Source of the DNA: Planctomycetaceae bacterium UBA2671
GTDB lineage: Bacteria; Planctomycetota; Planctomycetia; Planctomycetales; Planctomycetaceae
Assembly: GCA_002359185.1 (NCBI GenBank)
Contig: DEML01000042.1
Span: forward strand, 198,430-262,429
DNA: 64,000 nt
Direction: 5' to 3'
How positions within the stretch are numbered: position 1 is the first letter of the stretch; the number at the start of each line of letters is the position of its first letter. Both the position numbers and the translations under genes were made by a program. A model generated the notes under the pieces. It saw only the letters and a list, made by a program, of their open reading frames with translations, was not told where the DNA came from and did no database searches. This document shows positions 18,567 to 26,684 of this stretch, piece after piece.

Positions 18567-19232
18567 TTAACGTTTCGAGAACTGGAAGCTTTTGCGAGCT
18601 TTGGCCAAGCCGTACTTCTTACGTTCGACCATGCGGTCGTCACGTGTCAGGAAGCCACCTTCAGCCAGTGTCGGGTGGTAACTTTCATTTTTGGCTTGTA
18701 GAGCGCGGGCAATCCCGAGGACAACAGCTCCGGTCTGACCAGTGATTCCGCCACCATTGACGCGAACCCAGATATCAATCTTGCCTTGTTCGCCTACAGC
18801 AACAACGGGATCCATCACCATTTTCTGATCGCGTTCGATACAGAAAAAGTCCTTCATTTCACGACCGTTGACAGTGAACTTGCCGTTGCCATCTTTAACA
18901 CGAACGCGAGCGACGGAAGTTTTGCGTCGACCTGTTCCGATGGCGGTTCCGAATTTGTCAATTCGACCACGAATCGTCGGTTGGACGTATTCTTTTTCTT
19001 CGATGTCTGCCGATTCATCAGATTCAGCCCCGGACCCGAGAGTCAACTGAGGAACATCTTCTGTGGTTTCAGCAGTTTCTGCCGTCTCACCATCTGTCGA
19101 AGCAACAACTCCTTCAACATTGCCTTCTGCAGAATCATGAAGTTCAGTCGATTCTGAAGAGAGAGGCGCACCTTGATCACCTGCTTCAACAGGTGTGTTT
19201 TCATTCTCTTCTTGAGGTTGATCAGTACTCAT
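18567..19232 (-). CDS. rpsI: 30S ribosomal protein S9 with acidic N-terminal extension
   Basis: A small-subunit ribosomal protein whose C-terminal tail reaches the P-site tRNA. The S9 core starts near residue 92 (GTAIGTGRRKTSVARVRVK). It contains GGGITGQTGAVVLGIARAL and the basic end KKYGLAKARKSFQFSKR. S9 is usually about 130 aa; this one is 221 aa because of roughly 90 extra N-terminal residues rich in Glu, Asp, Ser and Thr. There is no internal Met between the extension and the core, so the extension is probably translated. It is cotranscribed with rplM (82-base gap), as in most bacteria. Confidence 0.95.
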   Translation of the reverse strand: MSTDQPQEENENTPVEAGDQGAPLSSESTELHDSAEGNVEGVVASTDGETAETAETTEDVPQLTLGSGAESDESADIEEKEYVQPTIRGRIDKFGTAIGTGRRKTSVARVRVKDGNGKFTVNGREMKDFFCIERDQKMVMDPVVAVGEQGKIDIWVRVNGGGITGQTGAVVLGIARALQAKNESYHPTLAEGGFLTRDDRMVERKKYGLAKARKSFQFSKR

Positions 19233-19314
19233 TCAGGTTTTCCGAAGCGTAAGGTCAGAATTGATATTCAATACATTTTAGTGGAGATGATGCTTAGTCG
19301 TCATCTCCAAACAA

Positions 19315-19833
19315 TTATTTACAACGTGTCAGCAAGTGCTCAGGCAGTGGCTGAGGATTTTGAGACTGATGCGGATGTTCGCTGCCGACATGCAGTTTGA
19401 GTCGCATCAGCATCGATTTTGCCAATTTGTTTTTTGGCAGCATACGACGAACAGCTTCCTGAAGAATCTTTTCAGGATGTTTTTCCAGCATTGCTGAACC
19501 CGTTGTGATTCTTCGACCACTAGGGTAACCGGTGTAATGTTCGTACGTTTTGTTAGCCATTTTCGTGGTGAAGTTTGGATGGCTGTCGTGAGCCATTTCA
19601 GCACCGGTGAAGCGGACTTTATCCACATTAGTCACAACAACGAAATCGCCAGTGTTCACATGAGCGGTGTAAGTCGCTTTGTGCTTGCCCATTAATACCA
19701 TTGCCAATGCAGAGGCAAATCGACCAACAATCTGGCCTTCACCGTCAATATGGTACCATTGAGGCTCGAAAGTCTCGTTTTTAGCAACGGAAGTCCGTTG
19801 TGCAATGTCTACTGCCATCTCAAAATCACTCAT
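19315..19833 (-). CDS. rplM: 50S ribosomal protein L13
   Basis: A large-subunit ribosomal protein that binds early in 23S rRNA assembly. Recognisable parts are the start WYHIDGEGQIVGRFASALAM and the GDFVVVTNVDKVRFTG segment. The C-terminal region has VRRMLPKNKLAKSMLMRLK. It is 172 aa against the usual 142-150, with about 20 extra N-terminal residues and a short proline-rich tail. First gene of the rplM-rpsI pair. Confidence 0.96.
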   Translation of the reverse strand: MSDFEMAVDIAQRTSVAKNETFEPQWYHIDGEGQIVGRFASALAMVLMGKHKATYTAHVNTGDFVVVTNVDKVRFTGAEMAHDSHPNFTTKMANKTYEHYTGYPSGRRITTGSAMLEKHPEKILQEAVRRMLPKNKLAKSMLMRLKLHVGSEHPHQSQNPQPLPEHLLTRCK

Positions 19834-20025
19834 CTACCTGGAAGTATATAGGGACCCGAAGGCAGGAAAATTAGCGCATCGGGGATTCTGCTGCAAAGCC
19901 GAAGTGGGACAAGATAGCGTCTGACCGCATAATGATCAATGCAGCAGCGACCGAAATTCTGTCGGAAACGGATCTAATGCCATCAATTCTGACCAAAAAA
20001 TGCTCTCAGTCGTACTTTTCACCGT

Positions 20026-21420
20026 TCAATTCTTAATTTTAGGCAATCGATTCCCTGTCACCCGGTCAAACTCATTGGGGCGTCGGGATTCCGGGGTAAA
20101 ATCGCCTGTTTCTTCAATCCAATTGTCCAGTCGAGTACTCAGTTTCTCAAGTTGACTGGAATAAAGGGGATCTTCTGCCAGATTGTGTAATTCATGGGGA
20201 TCGTTAATGATGTCATATAATTCTTCTTTTGGCCGAGGGACATCAAACGAATACATTTGATTCTCATTCAACTTCCCCTGCTCTTTGAGCTTTAACATGG
20301 CTTGAAAACTGGCCCCTTTCACCGCATCGGCTGGTGGGGTGCCTGGTAAATCGGTGTAAGTAGTGCGAATATAATTGAAATGCAGAGAATGGCAGGAACG
20401 CTGATGATCATCGAAATCGTGCCAGTTGTGTTCTGCGAAGATATAGTCCCGAACTGGCTTTTCGGGATTATTGAGTAGTGGAAGCATCGAGACACCCTGA
20501 AAAGTGTCAGAGGGGGCGACTTTCGCAGCAGCACAAAAAGAAGGTGCCAGATCAACGGTGCTCACTAACTGATTACACATCGAGCCCGGCTTCACCACAC
20601 CCGGCCAGCGAACAATAAAGGGAGTTTTTACTCCACTATTATAGATTGTCGTTTTGCATCGCGGGAATGGCCGCCCGTTATCGCTGATAAAGACAACCAG
20701 TGTGTTTTCGGCTTGTTTTGTAGTCTCAAGCTGCTTCAGCACCTCGCCCACGTATCGATCCAGTCTGCTGATTTCATCGTAATACAGAGCCAGATCTTCT
20801 CGAACCTCGGGCACATCCGGCAGGTAAGGAGGGACGATCACATGAGAATTGGAGTGGGGCTCCGGGACCGTGTCAGGCTGATAACCTCGATGAGGATCGG
20901 TCGATGCCAGCCAGAGAAAAAATGGTTGATCAGCCGGGCATTCCTGAAGAGCATTCACCCATTCACCACAGCCTCCTGTCTCTTTTGCTCCTGTCCCATA
21001 GATTTTATTGAATCGATCTGCTGTCGTTTTTCGCGGGTGCAACTTGCCCGCTAATGCGGTGTGATATCCCGCCTCTTTCAGCAGTTCCACAAACGTGATC
21101 TGGTCTGCAGGCAAGTCATTGTGTAACTGATGGGCTCCATTGGTCGCATGGGGATATCTCCCCGTGATAATACTGGAACGACTCGGGCTGCAAGAACTGC
21201 AGGTCAGATACGCATTATCAAACCGCATCCCCTGACTGGCCAACTGATCCAGATTCGGCGTTTTAATATGCGGATGTCCGTAGGCTCCACAGTCATCCCA
21301 GGCCATGTCATCGGCGATGAACAGAATGATGTTGGGTCTGGCTTCAGTAGCACTTAACGGACTTTGGGAATGATTACATGCGGCAAAGAGCGTGAGCAGC
21401 AATAGAAATCGAATGAGCAT
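20026..21420 (-). CDS. Secreted lipoprotein sulfatase (CSPSR type)
   Basis: A 464-aa alkaline-phosphatase-fold sulfatase. Residues 1-15 (MLIRFLLLLTLFAAC) form a lipoprotein signal peptide with lipobox FAAC. ADDMAWDDCGAYGHP gives the metal-binding Asp pair. Cys77 in CSPSR is the residue converted to formylglycine. FISDNGRPFPR carries the later Asp-Asn metal ligands. It resembles the iduronate/heparan-type sulfatases common in planctomycetes, but the substrate is unknown. I take ATG 21420 as start; the longer frame to 21513 would overlap the DCC gene. It follows the DCC gene at 47 bases, likely on one transcript. Confidence 0.9.
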   Translation of the reverse strand: MLIRFLLLLTLFAACNHSQSPLSATEARPNIILFIADDMAWDDCGAYGHPHIKTPNLDQLASQGMRFDNAYLTCSSCSPSRSSIITGRYPHATNGAHQLHNDLPADQITFVELLKEAGYHTALAGKLHPRKTTADRFNKIYGTGAKETGGCGEWVNALQECPADQPFFLWLASTDPHRGYQPDTVPEPHSNSHVIVPPYLPDVPEVREDLALYYDEISRLDRYVGEVLKQLETTKQAENTLVVFISDNGRPFPRCKTTIYNSGVKTPFIVRWPGVVKPGSMCNQLVSTVDLAPSFCAAAKVAPSDTFQGVSMLPLLNNPEKPVRDYIFAEHNWHDFDDHQRSCHSLHFNYIRTTYTDLPGTPPADAVKGASFQAMLKLKEQGKLNENQMYSFDVPRPKEELYDIINDPHELHNLAEDPLYSSQLEKLSTRLDNWIEETGDFTPESRRPNEFDRVTGNRLPKIKN

Positions 21421-21467
21421 CGGTATTTCCTGACTTATTTCGTTTTCGAGCGACTGTGATGTGTGAA

Positions 21468-21890
21468 TCAATCGAGAAAGCGGGAGCGTTCTTCGGGAGT
21501 CGGTAATCGGCAAGCCGCTTTCTTCCCAAAGATACGATAACGAATTTTCGCAATCAATCGATAACCCAAATCGCGTATTGGCTTGGGGATTAACCAGAGC
21601 AGTGTTCCGAGCAGGCTCCAGAAGGAACCCATTTCCCAGAGAATCCGCACAACAGCTGAGGATTTTCGAAACAGTCTCCCATCAAGCAGGAACACGACAC
21701 TCTTGAGTTGCTCGCGATCCTGTTCTGTCACAAATTCCTGAGCCGTCTCGCCCTGTAATGCCGCAAAACGAAAATGCCCCTGCGGATCCCGCTTCATGAT
21801 GAAGTCGACAAAGGCATTGCACATGCCGCAGACACCATCGAAAAAAAGGACAGGGTGATCAGCTGAAGAATTGGTTTTAACATCATTCAT
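21468..21890 (-). CDS. DCC-family thiol-disulfide oxidoreductase-like protein (DUF393)
   Basis: A 140-aa protein opening FFDGVCGMCNAFVDFIMKRD, the DxxCxxC signature of the DCC family (DUF393). FAALQGE follows, as is usual. The two Cys are arranged as in thioredoxin-like proteins, but a redox activity has not been firmly established for the family. A hydrophobic stretch (about residues 88-105) suggests membrane contact. It lies immediately upstream of the sulfatase gene. Confidence 0.85.
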   Translation of the reverse strand: MNDVKTNSSADHPVLFFDGVCGMCNAFVDFIMKRDPQGHFRFAALQGETAQEFVTEQDREQLKSVVFLLDGRLFRKSSAVVRILWEMGSFWSLLGTLLWLIPKPIRDLGYRLIAKIRYRIFGKKAACRLPTPEERSRFLD

Positions 21891-22019
21891 TAAATGGGCA
21901 TTCGGAAATTTGATAGTTCTGGAAAATGTAAACCATGTGCAGGAGATGGTAACAATTTTAATTCCTTACCAGTGCAGGATCATTCGAATTGTATCTCCAA
22001 AAGGTTGGAGGTGAATTCA

Positions 22020-22076
22020 ATGGCTTCACGAATCACTGCTCGCAAGGCTTTAAATGCATGGATTTCTCAAAAGTAA
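22020..22076 (+). CDS. Possible 18-aa small protein with strong Shine-Dalgarno
   Basis: ATG 22020 is preceded by GGAGG eight bases upstream, a much better ribosome binding site than most genes here have. The frame encodes MASRITARKALNAWISQK, a basic amphipathic-looking peptide, and ends in TAA at 22076. An A-rich stretch follows. It could be a small protein or leader peptide, or chance. The rest of 21891-22456 shows no recognised gene or repeat. Confidence 0.25.
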   Translation: MASRITARKALNAWISQK

Positions 22077-22456
22077 ACACCAAAAATAAAAATAAAATAG
22101 GAAAAATAGGAAAAATATAAATTTTGGCTATTGAGATTGGTCCATCGCATGTTTAGTTTCCTATCTATCTTGAGGGTTGTATCACATGTGTGCAATCTGA
22201 GGGGTGTTCAGACAATGAGATCAATATCCTGATCGGGATACATTTTCTGAGCAGCTGCAGCGAAACCGAGATTTCTGAGGGCCAAACAGACATCTCACAT
22301 TTTCGATTTCCGTAGCCGTTGTTTACGTTTTTCAATTCGTAATCGGGCGTATGTCCTGCTGTACACAGGCATGTCGGTCATCGAGCATTTCTGGACTGGA
22401 ATGTTTCATTCCTATTCACACGACTTCATTTCAAAAAATTTTAGAAAGTTCAAAAA

Positions 22457-22789
22457 ATGTTGATGTCACTCCTGAAAGATGAAGCTGGTTTCATTGTTTC
22501 CAGCGAATTGGTTCTGATTGCGACCCTGCTCGTAATCGGCCTGATTGTTGGTTTGAGCTCAATTCAACACGCTGTTGTTGCTGAGCTGAACGATGTTGCT
22601 GATGCAATCGGTGCTGTGAATCAGTCTTACTTCTACACTGGTTTTTCTGCCATGAAGCAGAATGATCCAGGACAGGCCAAAGCCTACACCCGTGGCTCAA
22701 CCTGGAAAGACGAAACTGATGATTGCGACACTGATCAGTGCGATATCGCTTGCGACGTTCCAGTTGCAGAAGGTCCAAAACGGATCTAG
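22457..22789 (+). CDS. Flp-type IVb pilin-like small protein
   Basis: A 110-aa protein starting MLMSLLKDEAGFIVSSELVL, then a single hydrophobic helix (about residues 17-36). The layout (LLKDEAG, a Glu, a hydrophobic helix) resembles Flp/Fap pilins (FLKDESGATAIEYGLI type). The Glu lies one place further from the likely prepilin cleavage Gly than in the consensus. The C-terminus is unlike short Flp pilins, being acidic with three Cys in DDCDTDQCDIAC. A strong terminator follows. No tad secretion gene is nearby. ATG 22463 is an alternative start. Confidence 0.6.
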   Translation: MLMSLLKDEAGFIVSSELVLIATLLVIGLIVGLSSIQHAVVAELNDVADAIGAVNQSYFYTGFSAMKQNDPGQAKAYTRGSTWKDETDDCDTDQCDIACDVPVAEGPKRI

Positions 22790-22835
22790 TTTAGTTTCAT
22801 TGCTATCATGGCAATGAAATGAAGCGAGAAACAGG

Positions 22836-22870
22836 AAAGGGGCTGCAATCAACTTTGCAGCCCCTTTATT
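22836..22870 (+). terminator. Rho-independent terminator after the pilin-like gene
   Basis: Arms aaaggggctgcaa (22836-22848) and ttgcagcccctt (from 22855) pair perfectly and are followed by a T-rich tract. A second small hairpin (tttcattgc and gcaatgaaa) lies upstream at about 22796-22820. The arrangement suits a highly expressed short transcript. Confidence 0.85.
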
Positions 22871-22906
22871 TATTTTCATCGATAGTGCGTTGTTAAGCTA
22901 ATAACT

Positions 22907-23204
22907 GAAGTTTTGCAAAACGCTAGAATTCAAAACGAATGAGAAGTCAGCGTATATAATTTCGAGAGCATCTTAACCCGACGCGTCAGCGAGGGGACGG
23001 CTTTCGATTAACAATTCGGTTAAACTCTAAAACCAGTTGGCTACTGTTATTTCACGTGAAAAACTGATCTGCGAAGCTCAAAAGTTGGTTGTTTATCGAT
23101 TCGTTGAATCGGGTTGCCAAAGTCCAAATCCAGCAGATTAACAATTCCACACGGGCCCCTCGCTGACGCGTCGGGTTATGATTTATTGGAATTTGCAAAA
23201 CTTC
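22907..23204. repeat. Large nested inverted repeat of about 300 bp
   Basis: The outer arms gaagttttgcaaa (22907-22919) and tttgcaaaacttc (23192-23204) are exact reverse complements. The inner arms are aacccgacgcgtcagcgagg (from 22975) and cctcgctgacgcgtcgggtt (to 23177). The centre of about 160 bases is non-coding. The outer motif also occurs at about 45102-45118. It could be a non-autonomous mobile element. Confidence 0.75.
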
Positions 23205-23244
23205 AACGTTAAAATGTCATGAAGGAGATTCCCGACATCAGCAC

Positions 23245-23670
23245 TCAAGGTGTTAATTCCACATCAAGCGTATTCGCCCCCTCTGACACAGTCACAACTT
23301 TATCCGTCGTAGCCTCGCTTTGATATTTCTTAGCAACGTCTTTCAGCGGTTGCCTCAGTTCAGGATTGCCATCTTCAGACGGTGGCACGTCGCCCAGACT
23401 CGGTTTTGTAATATAAACTTTGTAATCGCCAACAGGCAGTTTGCCGTCGATTTGGAATGCCCCGCCTGCAGTCAGATTGGCAGAAGCCCCCGCCCCCTGA
23501 TCAACAGAAGTTAAATGAATTTCACCCGATGAGAATTCTTTGTTATCAATTTTCAACACCCCTGAAACCGTTCCCATAGGAACACTCTCTGATCCTCCAC
23601 CGCATCCCGATAACAGTCCGCAAGTCAGCAGACATCCCCAGAATCTCACAGTGACAAGTGACATCTTCAT
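23245..23670 (-). CDS. Small lipoprotein with carboxypeptidase-regulatory-like fold
   Basis: A 141-aa predicted lipoprotein whose signal peptide ends in GLLSGCGGGSES. The remaining sequence reads as a short beta-sandwich (TVSGVLKIDNKEFSSGEIHL and PVGDYKVYITKPS), typical of the small planctomycete lipoproteins that sit next to DUF1559 genes. The function is unknown. It lies 120 bases downstream of the DUF1559 gene in the same direction, so the two are probably cotranscribed. ATG 23664 is an alternative start. Confidence 0.75.
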   Translation of the reverse strand: MKMSLVTVRFWGCLLTCGLLSGCGGGSESVPMGTVSGVLKIDNKEFSSGEIHLTSVDQGAGASANLTAGGAFQIDGKLPVGDYKVYITKPSLGDVPPSEDGNPELRQPLKDVAKKYQSEATTDKVVTVSEGANTLDVELTP

Positions 23671-23790
23671 CGTTAAATATCCACCCAATAATCTTCAGAA
23701 ATAACAACGACCCATAATTCAGCAGCCGAGACATTTCATAATGGTCCCGGCTGCCTGGATTTTTAAATCGGTACTATTGAAGTACTCAGA

Positions 23791-24765
23791 TTATAATTCT
23801 CCCAAAACCAATCCATCCTTCTTCATCGCAACTTTTCGATAGGTATTCATGTCGATATTGTCGGAAAGAAAATGAACAGAGCCATCGACAAATACAGCCT
23901 GGATCCCGCCTGTATGGAATGATGTCAAAGGCACATTCGCGCAATAGGTTTGATCCCCGCCGACTGGAGCCGTAGCTGGATTCGGGCTGAATCGTACGGT
24001 ATTCACTCCCGCTCCCCAACTGGAAATCCCATTGTGTCCCGCCCAGCCGCCATAGTAATTATTGCGATAATCTCTATTATTGATCAGCCCGGACTGCTCA
24101 CCGATTAACATTGTGTTCGATGTCCCGTCGACACAGTCACGCATCTTCGAAGACTTACCAATCAACAACATCCCGTTATCGGTATTGTAGCTGTTATAAG
24201 TCACCGACCCGACTCCCTGATTAAAGGGAGCCACCGTATCGTAAGCTCCACTGATCCCGACATAATCCATCGTCATCGCCGTTTCTGTCCCCAATGCCGT
24301 ATTCGGTGAAGGGGTTCCATTGTTCGATACGGGGCTGGTTCCCGTATAAAATTTACTGGCCGAGCTTGAGGGACATTCATAAGTTTTGATGAGCAGGTTA
24401 TTCAGAACCTGATTCTCCACATCCCAGCCAGCTTGTGTATTCCCATTCCCAGCGGCAAACCCATGTTGCGGACGGGGGGCTGGATTGAGTTGATCAAAGA
24501 CATTCCCTTCCTCAATAAAGGGCAACAGCGACGAACGCCAGTTGGCTCGATAATACGGTATCTGAGACCCGATCGGAAAAGTCGAGTAAACATCGTGGTA
24601 GTTTTGCATCGCCAGACCCATCTGCTTCAAATTGTTCTTACAGGAAGTCCGACGAGCCGCCTCCCGAGCCTGCTGAACAGCCGGCAACAGCAATGCCACT
24701 AATATCGCGATGATTGCGATGACAACAAGCAGCTCGATTAACGTAAATCCTTGACGAAGTTTCAT
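23791..24765 (-). CDS. DUF1559 protein with type II/IV prepilin-like N-terminus
   Basis: A 324-aa member of the large planctomycete DUF1559 family. GFTLIELLVVIAIIAILVAL near the N-terminus is a prepilin peptidase site with methylated Phe and an export helix. AVQQAREAARR and NNLKQMGLAMQNYHD follow. The C-terminal part has the family ending in which FVDGSVHFLSDNID precedes a short tail. Such proteins are thought to be pseudopilins or cell-surface proteins; no exact role is established. A second member lies at 49491-50435. It forms a probable pair with the downstream lipoprotein. Confidence 0.93.
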   Translation of the reverse strand: MKLRQGFTLIELLVVIAIIAILVALLLPAVQQAREAARRTSCKNNLKQMGLAMQNYHDVYSTFPIGSQIPYYRANWRSSLLPFIEEGNVFDQLNPAPRPQHGFAAGNGNTQAGWDVENQVLNNLLIKTYECPSSSASKFYTGTSPVSNNGTPSPNTALGTETAMTMDYVGISGAYDTVAPFNQGVGSVTYNSYNTDNGMLLIGKSSKMRDCVDGTSNTMLIGEQSGLINNRDYRNNYYGGWAGHNGISSWGAGVNTVRFSPNPATAPVGGDQTYCANVPLTSFHTGGIQAVFVDGSVHFLSDNIDMNTYRKVAMKKDGLVLGEL

Positions 24766-25375
24766 CAGTGCACCTTTGAAGATTATTGAAAGAATGAGTA
24801 CCGGACTTATTGTGAGCTACCTGTGTACAGTCCGATGGCAGGTGACGCTTACGCGTGTAATAATTACAATGCAAATGGCGTACCAAGCACTTCAGCATTG
24901 AGCCCGGCACGGAAAGTACTCAGTTTTTCAGGCAATTATGATTCCGTTAAGAAATATTCGAAGAGTACGAATTTCAAACAGAGCAACAGATTGCCTCTAA
25001 AAATAGCGATAATGCAAAGCTTCTGGTCAAAGTGACGAGTACTGATATCACGATTTATCCCAATTGTTGTTTCATTGGAATGCTAAAATAGATGCTGCCA
25101 GATTTAGACTTTATTTTCGTTGCATGCACAATTGCTTATTTACAATAAGAGCACACGTGGTGAACAATAAATCGAAGCCCGCCCTTTTCAATAAACAACC
25201 TCATTTTAGCTTACATTGCCTGAGTGACTCCGAATGTGACTAACCTCCAATGACTTCGTTTCTCTAAAGCACATTCAAAATAAACTGCAGCGTAAGGCAG
25301 GAGCAAATCCGTCGATTTACGGTTCTTGCCTGTAGATGCGACTGCAAAAACCACTAGAATCGGTCTATTAGCCGC
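24766..25375. other. Intergenic region without recognised features
   Basis: About 600 bases between two genes on the minus strand. No convincing ORF, known RNA or clean inverted repeat is visible. It is presumably the upstream region of the DUF1559 gene. Confidence 0.4.
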
Positions 25376-26497
25376 TTAATCTTCGATTTTAAATTGGTAT
25401 CCCTGAAAACGATACTTTTTTTCCCAGCCGGATTTAGTGGAATATGTTTTCCCATCGCTGGTGACGGCTCCATTCTCAAAACAGAACAGAAGCCTCAGGG
25501 TACCAGACAAGCCGGTTGGCTCGTTGACCACAACTCGAAATTTATTGCTTTCGTCCAATGAGGCAACGTAAGCTTTCCGCCAGTAATCAACTTGTTTTGG
25601 CTCGGCTTCATCTATTACAATCACACTGTGGGCAGGGTAGTTCGACTCCAATTGACCTGTCACCATTATTTCCATACTGCTGCGGATGAACTTCGCCGAA
25701 AAATTGTTGACCGCAACAGGCGGGATCAAATTTCGATCTTTGGTAGAACCTGTGAACACAAAATGTCGGGACAACATCGCTGCCGAGGCTTGTGACAAAT
25801 AGACTCGATGTTCAATTGCTGCGCCTGATTTATTAAAGACGACAGTTCTTGGCCCCATCAATGAGTTTCCTGCTCGATCTTTAACTCGTGGACCAAGATG
25901 TGGCAAACCCAGCCCATGTCCAAACTCATGTATACAGCCCTTGAGTGTAAACTCTTCGTTGTAACTGAATGCCATTTCTTTATCGAGCAATAACTCACCA
26001 CCGCGATTCTCAAAATTAACGAGCGCCCAACCGCCTCGATTAAGATCACCAGAACCTCGATAACCGCTGAACCGAGTCGGCGGATCACCAAGATAAACCC
26101 AGACCCACCAAACAGGCATCATTTTAGGGAGCGTGTATTTCTCAACAGCCTTTGGCCAAAGTTCTTTTAACAAAGCAGAACTCTGATATTTCTCAGAAGT
26201 GGCTGGTTCGTCACCTTTAATTTCCATGACCAGCATTTCCCCGGTCTCCTCACGTGCGAAGATTTGTTTCCGAGCCACTTCGTAGTTCCAGCGAGAGAAT
26301 TCTTCCTCGAAGAACTTCTCAGTGTACTGCATCGCTTTACGAATGTTCTCAACTGCTGCCGGAGGGGGCTCCACATCGGCCGGAGAAAACAGCACGACAC
26401 GAATTCCAGTCCGCTCATCTGTAATTTCCTGTGCGACAATTTGGGAGGGATTACAAGCTGTTAAAATCACAACCAACGTACAGGCGAGACTTTTCAT
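25376..26497 (-). CDS. Putative metzincin-type metalloprotease lipoprotein
   Basis: A 373-aa exported protein. ATG 26497 gives the signal MKSLACTLVVILTACNPSQ with lipobox LTAC. The zinc site CIHEFGHGLGLPH fits HExxHxxGxxH exactly (His190, Glu191, His194, His200), as in metzincin proteases. The N-terminal half is an alpha/beta region of unknown kind. The C-terminal 150 residues look like a beta-rich accessory domain. I do not recognise a named family beyond the zinc motif. A longer frame begins at 26521. It lies downstream of glnA but behind a terminator. Confidence 0.7.
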   Translation of the reverse strand: MKSLACTLVVILTACNPSQIVAQEITDERTGIRVVLFSPADVEPPPAAVENIRKAMQYTEKFFEEEFSRWNYEVARKQIFAREETGEMLVMEIKGDEPATSEKYQSSALLKELWPKAVEKYTLPKMMPVWWVWVYLGDPPTRFSGYRGSGDLNRGGWALVNFENRGGELLLDKEMAFSYNEEFTLKGCIHEFGHGLGLPHLGPRVKDRAGNSLMGPRTVVFNKSGAAIEHRVYLSQASAAMLSRHFVFTGSTKDRNLIPPVAVNNFSAKFIRSSMEIMVTGQLESNYPAHSVIVIDEAEPKQVDYWRKAYVASLDESNKFRVVVNEPTGLSGTLRLLFCFENGAVTSDGKTYSTKSGWEKKYRFQGYQFKIED

Positions 26498-26632
26498 CAG
26501 ACGTATTGTACTTGAGAACATTATGTTTCATTCAAAAGTGAATTGGGAAAGTGAAAATTGTTTTCTATTAATCTAACAACGGAGCAGACCCAACTCACAT
26601 TGATTGATGCGGTTGTCTCCGCTATGACCAAC

Positions 26633-26666
26633 AAAAAAACTGCCCCAAACTGAGGCAGCCTTTTTG
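26633..26666 (-). terminator. Rho-independent terminator of glnA
   Basis: On the minus strand, ggctgcctcagtttggggca forms a GC-rich hairpin (ctgcc with ggcag) followed by a run of seven T. It sits about 20 bases after the glnA stop. Confidence 0.8.
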
Positions 26667-26684
26667 TTATCATCACAAAGTCAA

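Noticed and set aside
22975..23177. Origin of replication
   Set aside because: A large palindrome alone is not enough; no DnaA-box cluster and no dnaA, dnaN or gidA nearby.
26381..26684. glnA-type riboswitch or leader
   Set aside because: This segment is downstream of glnA, not upstream. Only a plain terminator hairpin is present there.
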